NCBI GenBank assembly: GCA_050246945.1
Contig: JBFWVC010000014.1
Span: 62,001-126,000 of the forward strand
Direction of reading: 5' to 3'
Length of the DNA stretch: 64,000 bases
Source: JAEUMD01 sp050246945
Lineage (GTDB): Bacteria > Pseudomonadota > Alphaproteobacteria > Rhizobiales > Hyphomicrobiaceae
In this document: in pieces, positions 8,285 to 16,335 of the stretch
Layout: each line of letters begins with the position of its first letter
How positions within the stretch are numbered: the first letter of the stretch is position 1
Notes under the pieces: model-generated
The model's input: the letters and a program-made list of their open reading frames with translations, nothing else
What the model was told of the DNA's origin: nothing
The model's database searches: none
Program-made: the position numbers and the translations under genes

Positions 8285-8818
8285 ATGGCGGAACCACGAT
8301 TGGCAGGCATTCTCTATGGCGAAGGGCAGGGACCGCAGGTCGACGATATGCTGGTCGAACTGGTTGGCAGGCTCAGAGACCGAAACCTAAGGCTGGCGGG
8401 TGCCATCCAGCACAACACCGAGGGCGGGGACCGCTGCCGATGCGACATGTCGCTCGAAGATCTGGCCACGGGCAAGCGCATTGATATTTCCGAGAAGCGG
8501 GGACCGGAATCGCGGGGCTGCCGGCTCGACTCTTTCGCTCTCGAGGCGAGCGTTGGCGTAGTTGCGCAATCGCTTTCGAAGGACTGCGACCTCGTCATCA
8601 TCAACCGGTTCGGCAAGCGCGAGGCCGAAGGGCGTGGTTTCCGACAAGTCGTTGAACAAGCGATCGAGGCGGGTCTGCCGGTACTGGTGGCCGTGGCGTC
8701 GGGGCAACGCGCGGCATGGGACGACTTTACCGGATCCTATGCCGAGCAGCTTCCAGCAGAAACCGATACCATCCTTGAATGGTGCTCCCGCGAGTCGAGG
8801 GTGCGCGCCGAGGCATAA
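8285..8818 (+). CDS. DUF2478 family protein
   Basis: The 177-residue product matches the DUF2478 pattern: an N-terminal ILYGEGQGPQVDDML segment resembling a degenerate P-loop, then GAIQHNT, a Cys-x-Cys segment (CRCDM), DLATGKRIDIS, and DCDLVIINRFGKREAEGRGF in the C-terminal half. The family has no established biochemical role. It often sits beside molybdate or denitrification genes, and here it flanks the nor operon, convergent with norF. A nucleotide-binding or metal/cofactor accessory role is inference. Start at 8285 with weak GAGG upstream. Confidence 0.8.
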   Translation: MAEPRLAGILYGEGQGPQVDDMLVELVGRLRDRNLRLAGAIQHNTEGGDRCRCDMSLEDLATGKRIDISEKRGPESRGCRLDSFALEASVGVVAQSLSKDCDLVIINRFGKREAEGRGFRQVVEQAIEAGLPVLVAVASGQRAAWDDFTGSYAEQLPAETDTILEWCSRESRVRAEA

Positions 8819-9084
8819 TCGTGTCATGCCGCCAGTACCTCGTGGCGTCATTGGGGGCACCAGCAACACTGCAAGCCGCTGCCGACCGTGCAGCCAAGGT
8901 GGCAGCCAGCCGGTGGCGACTTGCGACGCGCAAGAGCTTCGGCGAGACGCGATTGAGTTCCGGCTCTTTCCGATTCGCGCGTCGATGGTACTGAAACGCC
9001 GCGCACTTCGGCTCACCAGGCGCTGGCCGGGCACCGTCCAAGGCTCGGGCAATGCGAGCTTCCGGCTCACACGCCGTCTGCCCT

Positions 9085-9378
9085 TCAATGAGCAAGTACA
9101 TAGAGCGTCGCAACGAGTGCAAGGATGAGCCCGATCAGAATAGTGAGTGCGTCGGCCGCGGCAGGGACTGTCCTTAGATTGAGATATGTGCGCAATATGA
9201 TTCCGGCCTTGAGCCAGCTGACGAATAGCAGAGCGGCAAAGAGTGGAACGCCGAGCGTTCTCTGATCGGTCACTCGACCGGTGAAGATGGTTCCGAGTGT
9301 CAGCACGATCAACAGTGTCCAAGCGACTGCCAGCGAGACGCGCGTAGGAAAATAGGACGGGGCGTTTCTCTCTTCCAT
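9085..9378 (-). CDS. norF: NorF-like cytochrome c oxidase subunit IV family protein
   Basis: This 97-residue protein has three hydrophobic helices: residues about 15-35, 42-65 with FVSWLKAGIILRTYL, and 75-95. It follows norE by 9 bases at the distal end of the nor operon. In Paracoccus and Rhodobacter, NorF is a small membrane protein that supports nitric oxide reductase activity or assembly. The assignment rests on topology, the WLKAxxI segment typical of COX4-like proteins, and position. Confidence 0.8.
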   Translation of the reverse strand: MEERNAPSYFPTRVSLAVAWTLLIVLTLGTIFTGRVTDQRTLGVPLFAALLFVSWLKAGIILRTYLNLRTVPAAADALTILIGLILALVATLYVLAH

Positions 9379-9387
9379 CGGACGGGC

Positions 9388-9993
9388 TCAGCGCATCAGG
9401 TAGACAATGGGAAACAACAACACCCATACGAGATCGACCATGTGCCAGAAGGTCGTGCCGATCTCGATCGTATGCAACGACGCTTTCCAGCCGACGATCG
9501 CGAGTATGGCTATTCCGGCGATCACGTGTAGCGCATGGAAGCCCGTCGTAAGGTAGTAAAGCGTGAAAAACGTATTGGTGGCGGGCGTCAATCCGTCTGC
9601 CAGCTTGGCGGCATACTCGACGGCCTTGACGCAGAGGAACACCACGCCGAGGGCGGATGCGGCCAATAGCCAGAGGTGCGCGTTGCGTAGCTTGCTGGCA
9701 GCGCTAGCGTTGACCGCCAGCGCTGCGAAAAAGCCGCTCGTCACGAGCACCATCGTATTCAGAGCACCGGCCAGACGGTCGAGGTGATCCTGCGACTGTC
9801 TGAACATCTCCGGGTCGGTGAGACGGACGCCAGCGAAGGCGATGAACGCACCGCCGAAGACGAGAATTTCTGATACGATCAGGATCCACATCATGGGATG
9901 GCCCGGAAGCGTGGAGAGAAATCCCCAGCTACCGGCGAGGGTATCGCCCGGCTCTTTGCCTTCCGGCGTGGGCTCGTCTTTCGTTTCATTCAT
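9388..9993 (-). CDS. norE: NorE, cytochrome c oxidase subunit III-like protein
   Basis: The 201-residue protein has five hydrophobic helices and the COX3-like features GHPMMWILIVSEILVFGG, YYLTTGFHALHVIAGI and TFWHMVDLVWVLLFPIVYL. It lies 8 bases after norD and before norF. NorE is not part of the purified NorCB enzyme, but it is needed for full NO reductase activity in other denitrifiers. Length and motif agree with NorE rather than with a true oxidase subunit III (about 260 residues, seven helices). Confidence 0.9.
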   Translation of the reverse strand: MNETKDEPTPEGKEPGDTLAGSWGFLSTLPGHPMMWILIVSEILVFGGAFIAFAGVRLTDPEMFRQSQDHLDRLAGALNTMVLVTSGFFAALAVNASAASKLRNAHLWLLAASALGVVFLCVKAVEYAAKLADGLTPATNTFFTLYYLTTGFHALHVIAGIAILAIVGWKASLHTIEIGTTFWHMVDLVWVLLFPIVYLMR

Positions 9994-10001
9994 GTGCGTG
10001 C

Positions 10002-11927
10002 TCAGCCGATCACGTGGCGATATAGCACGGGAAGAGCGGCGGTTAGACGCGCTGGGTGGCTGACGATCGAGAATGCGCTGGCGCCGAATATGCGCGGGAC
10101 ATAGCTCTGCGCCTTCTGGTCGATGGTTATTCCGAATACGGCGTTGCCGGCGCGCCGCGCTTCGGTGATGGCGCTTCGGCTGTCCTCGATGCCGTAACGG
10201 CCGTCGTAATGGTCGAGGTCGTTGGGTTTGCCGTCGGTCAAGACGAGCAGCAGTCGCCGGCGCATCGGGCGATCGGCCAGCTGTCTCGAGACATGGCGGA
10301 TGGCAGCTCCGAGGCGCGTATAGAATCCGGGCCTGAGTGCAGCGATGCGATTGCGCACGGCATCGCCGACCGGCTCTGCGAAATCCTTCACCCGCGAAAC
10401 GAAAACGCGATCACGTCGCAGAGAGGAAAATGCATAGATCGCGGCCTCGTCACCGCAAGCGGAGATGCCTTCGGCGAGGGCGGTCAAGGCCTCCTTCTCG
10501 ATGTCGATGATCGGGCGGTTCTGCACGTATCCTTCGGTAGAGCGAGACGTATCAATGAGAACCGCTACAGAGAGATCGCGGGAGATGGGGCGCGTCTGGC
10601 GGTAGACGCGATCGGAGCCTTCACCGCACGCGCGCATATCCACCCGTGAGCGTATGAGAGCGTCCATGTCGAGTTCGTGCCCGTCGAGTTGGCGTGCGAT
10701 CACCTCGCGGCGCGGACGCAGGGCCTCGAACTGGCGTCGCACCGTGCGGATGCGCTGGGCGGCCTTGGGGCCGGGCCGCCAGGGCGCACCCGGAGCCGTC
10801 TCCTCGGCAACGCGCTCGAGTACGCGAACGTAGTCGGGCTGCATTCGCCCGCGGCGGAAGTCCCACTCGGGGTAGACGTGCTCGCCGGAGACGCGTTCGG
10901 CATCGACATCGGCGGGGGAGAGGTCCAGATCTATCTTCAGGAGCGTCGAGGCTCGCTTCTCGTGCGCTGTGACGCCGATCTCGTCGTGATCATCTGCCGC
11001 CTTGCGCGCGTTGTCCTCTTCGTCGTCCTCCACGTCGCGGTGAAGATTCATGAATTCGGTCCATGTGAGAATCTTCTCGAAGCGATGAACGATGAATGGG
11101 TCCTTGCGCTTGATCTGATCGTTCTTATGCCGCTTCGCCTTGCGCATGCGGCCGTCGCCGCCAGCATGCCGGCGCGTGCCCCCAGTGTCCTCGTCTCTGC
11201 GTTCGATCGCGTCGCAATGGGATGCCAGCGCATAGTCGGGCCAGAGCGGAACGGGCAAGAACGGCCGGTATCCCTTGGCCGGTAGCGAGCGGATCGCATC
11301 GGCAACCGAGCTTTCGATGGACTTGCTTGCGGGTGTGGCAAGGCAGTGGCGGACCAGTGCCTCGAGCGCCTCCTCGGCGGGTGGCAGCGGACGTTTCGGT
11401 CGCTGGGCGAGGCATGCTGCAGACAGGACATCATGAACGGACGCCAGGCCTGGGAAGCGATGGCGCACGGCGACCGACGTTGCGAGGGCAAACATGATGC
11501 GCTGCAAGTCATTGCTCATGCCGCTGCGGGCATCCGATGCAGCGATGTCGGTCTCGGATGCGACTGCGATCCACGCCGCGGTCCAGAAATAGAGCTGCCT
11601 GTTGAGCGCGCGCTCTGGCAACAAGTCGAACGATGAGGGCAGCTGCAGCCGCAAGCCGTCGTATGCGGTGACGGGGATGCGCTCGTTGCGGCGGCCAAGC
11701 CGCTGTCTTAGTGTCAGGCGGTGGCTCGAGGTGCGGTCGATGGCCGGTACGATCTCGACGTTCGTATTACCGCCCAGGGCATGGAAAAAGATGCGCAGGG
11801 CGGCCTCGATTTCCTCGAATGAAACGGCGGCTTGCGGGAAGCGCGCGACGTCGGTGCGGTCGCCGACGAGATTGTGCCACAGATTGCCGATCGTCTCCTC
11901 GGGCTCAAGCAGATGCAGCAGGCTCAT
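10002..11927 (-). CDS. norD: NorD, nitric oxide reductase activation protein with VWA domain
   Basis: The 641-residue protein ends in a von Willebrand factor A domain whose MIDAS motif DTSRS lies at residues 459-463, followed by YAFSSLRRD and VLTDGKPND. The N-terminal 400 residues are the NorD-specific region and include a charged, low-complexity stretch around residues 270-340. With the NorQ MoxR-type ATPase it forms a chaperone pair thought to insert the non-heme iron (FeB) into NorB. It is separated from norQ by 69 bases and followed closely by norE. Confidence 0.93.
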   Translation of the reverse strand: MSLLHLLEPEETIGNLWHNLVGDRTDVARFPQAAVSFEEIEAALRIFFHALGGNTNVEIVPAIDRTSSHRLTLRQRLGRRNERIPVTAYDGLRLQLPSSFDLLPERALNRQLYFWTAAWIAVASETDIAASDARSGMSNDLQRIMFALATSVAVRHRFPGLASVHDVLSAACLAQRPKRPLPPAEEALEALVRHCLATPASKSIESSVADAIRSLPAKGYRPFLPVPLWPDYALASHCDAIERRDEDTGGTRRHAGGDGRMRKAKRHKNDQIKRKDPFIVHRFEKILTWTEFMNLHRDVEDDEEDNARKAADDHDEIGVTAHEKRASTLLKIDLDLSPADVDAERVSGEHVYPEWDFRRGRMQPDYVRVLERVAEETAPGAPWRPGPKAAQRIRTVRRQFEALRPRREVIARQLDGHELDMDALIRSRVDMRACGEGSDRVYRQTRPISRDLSVAVLIDTSRSTEGYVQNRPIIDIEKEALTALAEGISACGDEAAIYAFSSLRRDRVFVSRVKDFAEPVGDAVRNRIAALRPGFYTRLGAAIRHVSRQLADRPMRRRLLLVLTDGKPNDLDHYDGRYGIEDSRSAITEARRAGNAVFGITIDQKAQSYVPRIFGASAFSIVSHPARLTAALPVLYRHVIG

Positions 11928-11996
11928 GCGGGCGCGGTCCTTTATGTCGGATGGAGGGCGCGGCAGGTTTGCACGTTACAAACCATGCAGCTTGCG

Positions 11997-12803
11997 TCAT
12001 CCGATGACGGCTGCAACGACCTCCATCAGGCCATTCTTGACGTCGGCATCGTCGGAGAGCGGCTCGATCAGTGTTGCACGGATCGCCTCGTCGTGGCGCA
12101 TGCCAGCGGCAATGAGCGAGGCGCAATAGACGAGGAGGCGTGTCGAGACACCTTCCTCCAGATCCTGCCCTTTCAGCGCGCGGAGCCGGTTGGCAAGCAT
12201 GACGAGAGGTTTGACGTGCTCCCGCGCCAGTCCGCTTTCTGCGGCAACGATCTCTGCCTCGGCCTCGGGTCCGGGAAAATCGAACTCCAGCGCGATGAAG
12301 CGCTGACGGGTCGATGGCTTCAGGGCTTTCAGAATGTTCTGGTAGCCGGGGTTATAGGACACAACGAGCATGAAGTTTTCCGGCGCTGCCAGGAGTTCAC
12401 CGGTTCGTTCGAGCGGCAGGACGCGGCGGTCGTCGGTCAATGGGTGGAGGACGACGGTGACGTCCTTGCGGGCCTCAACCACCTCGTCGAGGTAACAGAT
12501 GCCGCCGGCGCGGACAGCGCGCGTCAACGGGCCGTCAAACCATTCCGTCTCGCCGCCCTTGAGGAGATAGCGTCCGGTCAGATCGGCGGCGGTGAGATCG
12601 TCGTGACAGGAAACCGTCCACATGGGAAGGCCGAGACGGGCGGCCATGTGCGCGACGAACCTTGTCTTGCCACAACCCGTTGGCCCCTTGAGCAGCAAGG
12701 GCAATCGCAGCTCGTGCGCCATTTTGAACATTGCACATTCGTTGGCCGTCGCCCGATAGTATGGCAACGCGCTTGCGGTTGAAACGTTCGGCGTGGCGTT
12801 CAT
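11997..12803 (-). CDS. norQ: NorQ, MoxR-family AAA+ ATPase for nitric oxide reductase activation
   Basis: The 268-residue AAA+ protein has Walker A GPTGCGKT at residues 40-47, Walker B in GGICYLDEV, and the arginine-containing segment KPSTRQRFIALEFDFP typical of NorQ/CbbQ. It acts in the cytoplasm with NorD to activate NorCB. The gene follows norB after 107 bases that contain a very stable hairpin (12857-12890). Length is standard for the family. Confidence 0.95.
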   Translation of the reverse strand: MNATPNVSTASALPYYRATANECAMFKMAHELRLPLLLKGPTGCGKTRFVAHMAARLGLPMWTVSCHDDLTAADLTGRYLLKGGETEWFDGPLTRAVRAGGICYLDEVVEARKDVTVVLHPLTDDRRVLPLERTGELLAAPENFMLVVSYNPGYQNILKALKPSTRQRFIALEFDFPGPEAEAEIVAAESGLAREHVKPLVMLANRLRALKGQDLEEGVSTRLLVYCASLIAAGMRHDEAIRATLIEPLSDDADVKNGLMEVVAAVIG

Positions 12804-12856
12804 GCCGGGTCAACTCCGGACCGGTGAGCGAAATCGATTTCAACTGACTTGGGATC

Positions 12857-12890
12857 TGCACCGGCGCCGCGTCCAGGCGGCGCCGGTGCA
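12857..12890 (-). promoter_or_regulatory. 14-bp stem hairpin between norB and norQ
   Basis: A perfect stem (GCACCGGCGCCGC at 12858-12870 with GCGGCGCCGGTGC at 12877-12889, plus a flanking T-A pair) surrounds a 6-base loop. On the transcribed strand no U-tract follows. It therefore looks like an mRNA-stabilising structure or partial terminator at the end of norCB rather than a full Rho-independent terminator. Confidence 0.65.
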
Positions 12891-12910
12891 TGAGTGTAGT
12901 CCCTGACGCC

Positions 12911-14254
12911 CTACTCGGCCGGCGCCACACTCGACTTGGCGATGACCTCGCTCGAGCGAGGCACGAAGATCGAATAGAGGAAGATGAATGCGCCGATCAC
13001 GACGATCACGCCAGCGATCAGGCGCATGTCGTAGAACAGTGCGAGTTCGTCCTGAACGTCCATATAGTTCTCGCCCTTCACGCGCTGCATGTGCGTCTGA
13101 ATGATACCAGCGAAAGTCAACGTGAAGGTCATGAACGCCATTCCCGATGACATCACCCAGAAGCTGATCATGTTGAGCACCTGATTGTAGGGTTCACGCC
13201 CCTTCAGATACGGCATGGCGTAAGTGATGATCGCAAGATTGAGAGAAACATAGGCTCCGAAGAACGCCAGGTGCCCATGAGCCGGGGTGATCTGCGTTCC
13301 GTGCGAGTAGTAGTTGACGAAGTGCAGGGTATGCAGGAAGCCCCAGACGCCTGCGCCGAAGAAGGCAAGAACGGCGCATCCAAGGCTCCATAGCAGAGCG
13401 GCGTTGTTGGGATGCTCGCGCTTCCTCTTCCAGACCATGGCAAAGGTGAAAAGCACCATTGCGAAGAATGGCAGGATCTCGAGGCTCGAGAATATGGAAC
13501 CGATCCACTGCCAGTATGCAGGCGTGCCGATCCAGTAGTAGTGGTGGCCCGTACCGAGCAGACCGGTGAACAGCGAGAGAGCGACGATGGCGTAGAGCCA
13601 TTTCTCGACGACCTCGCGGTCCACCCCAGTCATCTTCAGCATCAGGTAGGCGAGGATGGCGGCCATCACGAGTTCCCAAACCCCTTCGACCCAGATGTGT
13701 ACAACATACCACCAGAATATCTTGTCGAGTACGAGGTTATGGGGTTCCCACAATGCGAACAGGAAGAACAGCGCGATGCCCCAAAGTCCAAGAAGCAGCA
13801 CGTTCGTAATGGCCGTCTTGCGGCCCTTCAGCACCGTCATCGTGATGTTGTAGAGGAAGATCAGCGCGGCGACGACAATAGCTAGCTTGATCCACAACGG
13901 CTGTTCGAGGAATTCGCGGCCGCCGTGAACACGGAATACGTATCCGACCACGGCCGCCGCGGCACCGAGAAAGAGAATCGCGAACTGTATGTAGGCCAGC
14001 TTGACGCTTTCGATTTCGCGTTCCGCTTCCTCTGGAACGAGGTAGTAGGCGGCGCCGAAGAAGCCCAGGAGGAGCCACACGATCAGGGCGTTGGTGTGGA
14101 TCATGCGGATGATGTTGAATGGAAGCAGTTCCGACAACGTGTTGGGGGCGACATAGATGTACCCAGCGACGAGGCCGAACGTGACTTGGGCTGCGAAGAG
14201 TATCATCGCGCCCGTGAAATAGACGAATGCAACCTTCTGACTTTCATACTTCAT
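12911..14254 (-). CDS. norB: Nitric oxide reductase catalytic subunit NorB (cNOR)
   Basis: This 447-residue, 12-helix heme-copper-type membrane protein reduces two NO to N2O. Expected ligands are all present: His53 and His328 for low-spin heme b, His326 for heme b3, and His186, His237 and His238 for FeB, with Glu190 beside FeB (in WWYVVHIWVEGVWE and TGHHYYW). Length matches cNOR; the N-terminal extension of quinol-dependent qNOR is absent, consistent with a separate NorC. The gene begins 12 bases after norC. Confidence 0.97.
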   Translation of the reverse strand: MKYESQKVAFVYFTGAMILFAAQVTFGLVAGYIYVAPNTLSELLPFNIIRMIHTNALIVWLLLGFFGAAYYLVPEEAEREIESVKLAYIQFAILFLGAAAAVVGYVFRVHGGREFLEQPLWIKLAIVVAALIFLYNITMTVLKGRKTAITNVLLLGLWGIALFFLFALWEPHNLVLDKIFWWYVVHIWVEGVWELVMAAILAYLMLKMTGVDREVVEKWLYAIVALSLFTGLLGTGHHYYWIGTPAYWQWIGSIFSSLEILPFFAMVLFTFAMVWKRKREHPNNAALLWSLGCAVLAFFGAGVWGFLHTLHFVNYYSHGTQITPAHGHLAFFGAYVSLNLAIITYAMPYLKGREPYNQVLNMISFWVMSSGMAFMTFTLTFAGIIQTHMQRVKGENYMDVQDELALFYDMRLIAGVIVVIGAFIFLYSIFVPRSSEVIAKSSVAPAE

Positions 14255-14266
14255 GGCTCGTCCTCC

Positions 14267-14719
14267 TCAGCCGGCGTCGTTCGGCGGCCAGTTCTGCGTG
14301 TCGATGCGGCTGACCCACTCGAAGAAGCTGACGAGGTCGTCGAGTTCCTTGTCGGTGAGCTTGAAGTTGGGCATCTGGCGGCGTCCCGCTACGCCGGAGG
14401 GCTGGCTCTTGATGAAGGCCTTAATGGTCTCGCGTGCGCCTTGCGGGTCTTTCACGCCGCCGTAGCGTTTCCAGACGTTGCCAAGTTCGGGCGCGAAATA
14501 GGCGCCTTCGCCAATCAAGGTATGGCAGTTTATGCAGGAGTGCCTCTCCCAGATCTCCTTGCCGTGAATTACCTCGGCCGTCAGTCCCTTGGCGTCGGTG
14601 GATTTCGTCAATGCGTAGTTGCAGCTTTGTACGGTGAGGCCGACGAAGATAACGAGGAAGAACGCGCTTCCTCCGTAGAAGATATTCCGCGCGGCCGACT
14701 TCGTGAGTGCGTCCCACAT
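14267..14719 (-). CDS. norC: Nitric oxide reductase cytochrome c subunit NorC
   Basis: The 150-residue protein has one N-terminal transmembrane anchor (residues about 12-33) and a periplasmic cytochrome c domain with heme motif CINCH at residues 62-66 (C62, C65, H66). The likely axial Met is in RRQMPNFKLT near residue 112. It passes electrons from periplasmic donors to NorB. It is the first gene of norCBQDEF. A TTGAC-N4-GTTAG box lies about 140 bases upstream. Confidence 0.96.
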   Translation of the reverse strand: MWDALTKSAARNIFYGGSAFFLVIFVGLTVQSCNYALTKSTDAKGLTAEVIHGKEIWERHSCINCHTLIGEGAYFAPELGNVWKRYGGVKDPQGARETIKAFIKSQPSGVAGRRQMPNFKLTDKELDDLVSFFEWVSRIDTQNWPPNDAG

Positions 14720-14856
14720 GGCGTCCTCATGGGTTTGGGTTCCCGGGCCCAGGATGCGATCCAGCCCGTCACGCGTCGCCGGAACTCATAGCCGACAACG
14801 ACACGAGGTATTCGCAATCCTGATCGGCATTGGTGCATTTTGGCGCGGGCCGGGCC

Positions 14857-14870
14857 TTGACTTTTGTTAG
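14857..14870 (-). promoter_or_regulatory. NNR/Dnr-like box upstream of norC
   Basis: TTGACTTTTGTTAG at 14857-14870 matches the reverse complement of the TTAAC-N4-GTCAA box of NNR/Dnr-type NO regulators, with one mismatch. It lies in the norC upstream region and overlaps the nnrS stop codon. The spacing (about 138 bases to the norC ATG) leaves room for a promoter with a leader of about 100 bases. Confidence 0.55.
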
Positions 14871-16111
14871 GCCGGGCGCGTGGTGTCGGTCGGTCGAGGA
14901 TTTGTGAGGATTGGAAAATAGACGACCGCGAAGAGGGTGTATGCCGTGATCCAGAGAAGGCCCGAGACGAGCATCACAGTGTTGTAATGCGCTGGCGCAA
15001 TTGCGATCCCGAACGTGCGCAACAGGGCCGACAGGGAGACCAGTGCATAAGAAAGCGTGATCGGTGGGGGCGCGAGCAGGGGGCGTCCCGTGTGGCCGAG
15101 GCTGGCGCGGCTCATAACGGCAAGAACCATAGTTCCAATCGCTCCCGTGGACAGGGCGTGCAGTGCGGATATCTCGCTGATCAAGTCGGTCCCAGCAGCC
15201 ACGCACCAGACAAACAGACCAATGACGATCCACAGATACCCGACATGCAAAACTGCAACGATCGGGCTTCGGAGTGTCGCGATGCCACGCCAGCCTGCCA
15301 GGCGCGCACCGTTGGCCAGCGCAGCCGCGCCGGCAGCGAGCGCGACGACCGTTTCGTTCGGCGGAAACAGAGCCGAAACCACGAAAATCAGCGTTGCGAT
15401 CAATGCGGAGCGATCCAGAGGCGCAGAGCGCAGCGGGGGCCTTACCGAGGGGGCTGAGCGCTGCAGGTAGTTGTGCGTAAAGGAAGGCACAATTCGCCCG
15501 CCGACGATCACGATCACGATCGTCAGGATGAGGACGCCGGCGCGAAGTCCGATTGTCGGATCGGCGTTGATCACGTGTGCTGCGCCGAGATGGAAGCTGA
15601 CGTTGGCAATGAACAGTGCGGCCAGCAGAGCCAGGAAGATCATGTTTCGAGGTTGCGGGCGGACAAAGAGCTGGTGAGACACGTGGAGGCCAAGCACCGG
15701 AATGAATGCAAGATCAATCGTTGCAACGACGGCGGAAGGAAGGAACGCGGAAAGCAGCATCGCCAGCCGACCAGCGACCCAAAGTGCAAACAGAATCTTA
15801 AGTGGCTGGTTGGCGAGGGGGATAGCACCGGTCCAGTTCGGCACGGCTGTCAGCAGGAAACCCGCAAGTGCCGCCAGACCGAAGCCAAATACCATCTCGT
15901 GGGCGTGCCAGACGTGTGGAGCACTTGCGATGGAAATCCACGCCAGGGATGCATTGGAAGCGTGAATCGCGATCCAGGCCAGCCAAAGAGACATGGCGAA
16001 TGCGGCGTAGACGGATGCGCCTAAAAAGAACGGCCGGAAGCCGTAGGAAAAGAAGGCTGCTTCGACGATGCGGCTCGGTTTCTGTATTGGTTCGGGCTTC
16101 GATTCTGCCAT
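14867..16111 (-). CDS. nnrS: NnrS family heme/copper membrane protein
   Basis: The protein has 414 residues from the ATG at 16111 (MAESKPEP); a TTG 42 codons upstream is less likely. It has about 12 hydrophobic helices and NnrS features: FFSYGFRPFFLGA near the N-terminus, HVWHAHEMVFGFG, GRIVPSFTHN, and HALSTGAIGTMVLAVMSRASLGHTGR with conserved His residues. NnrS proteins belong to the nitrosative-stress/denitrification regulon and relieve NO stress by an incompletely known route. The gene lies between norC and nirS, both NNR-regulated in relatives. Confidence 0.93.
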   Translation of the reverse strand: MAESKPEPIQKPSRIVEAAFFSYGFRPFFLGASVYAAFAMSLWLAWIAIHASNASLAWISIASAPHVWHAHEMVFGFGLAALAGFLLTAVPNWTGAIPLANQPLKILFALWVAGRLAMLLSAFLPSAVVATIDLAFIPVLGLHVSHQLFVRPQPRNMIFLALLAALFIANVSFHLGAAHVINADPTIGLRAGVLILTIVIVIVGGRIVPSFTHNYLQRSAPSVRPPLRSAPLDRSALIATLIFVVSALFPPNETVVALAAGAAALANGARLAGWRGIATLRSPIVAVLHVGYLWIVIGLFVWCVAAGTDLISEISALHALSTGAIGTMVLAVMSRASLGHTGRPLLAPPPITLSYALVSLSALLRTFGIAIAPAHYNTVMLVSGLLWITAYTLFAVVYFPILTNPRPTDTTRPA

Positions 16112-16264
16112 CTTCCGCCAAGTCTCGTTGCGGTGCCTCGCTCGCAGGCCACAGTGTTCGACGTCTGCTGCATAACGTTCTACGTCGATCAGGTTCAGCG
16201 ACCGGGAGCGCAATCGGATCGCGTCAGACTTCGACAATCGAATCCCGAAACGCGGTGTTTGATC

Positions 16265-16278
16265 TTAACAAAAGTCAA
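16265..16278 (+). promoter_or_regulatory. NNR/Dnr box in the nirS-nnrS divergent region
   Basis: TTAACAAAAGTCAA at 16265-16278 fits TTAAC-N4-GTCAA, the NNR/Dnr-type variant of the FNR box, without a mismatch. It ends 57 bases before the nirS ATG and lies 154 bases before nnrS on the other strand, so it could serve nirS directly and nnrS from a distance. Confidence 0.75.
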
Positions 16279-16335
16279 GACGACAAATCTCTCAAGTTTC
16301 TAGGGTCTTCATGTCTCGAAGGACGGAGGATCGTC

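Noticed and set aside
15868..16335. N-terminal extension of nirS by 156 codons
   Set aside because: The signal peptide and GGAGGA site fix the start at 16336, and the extension overlaps the antisense nnrS and would place the NNR box inside coding sequence.
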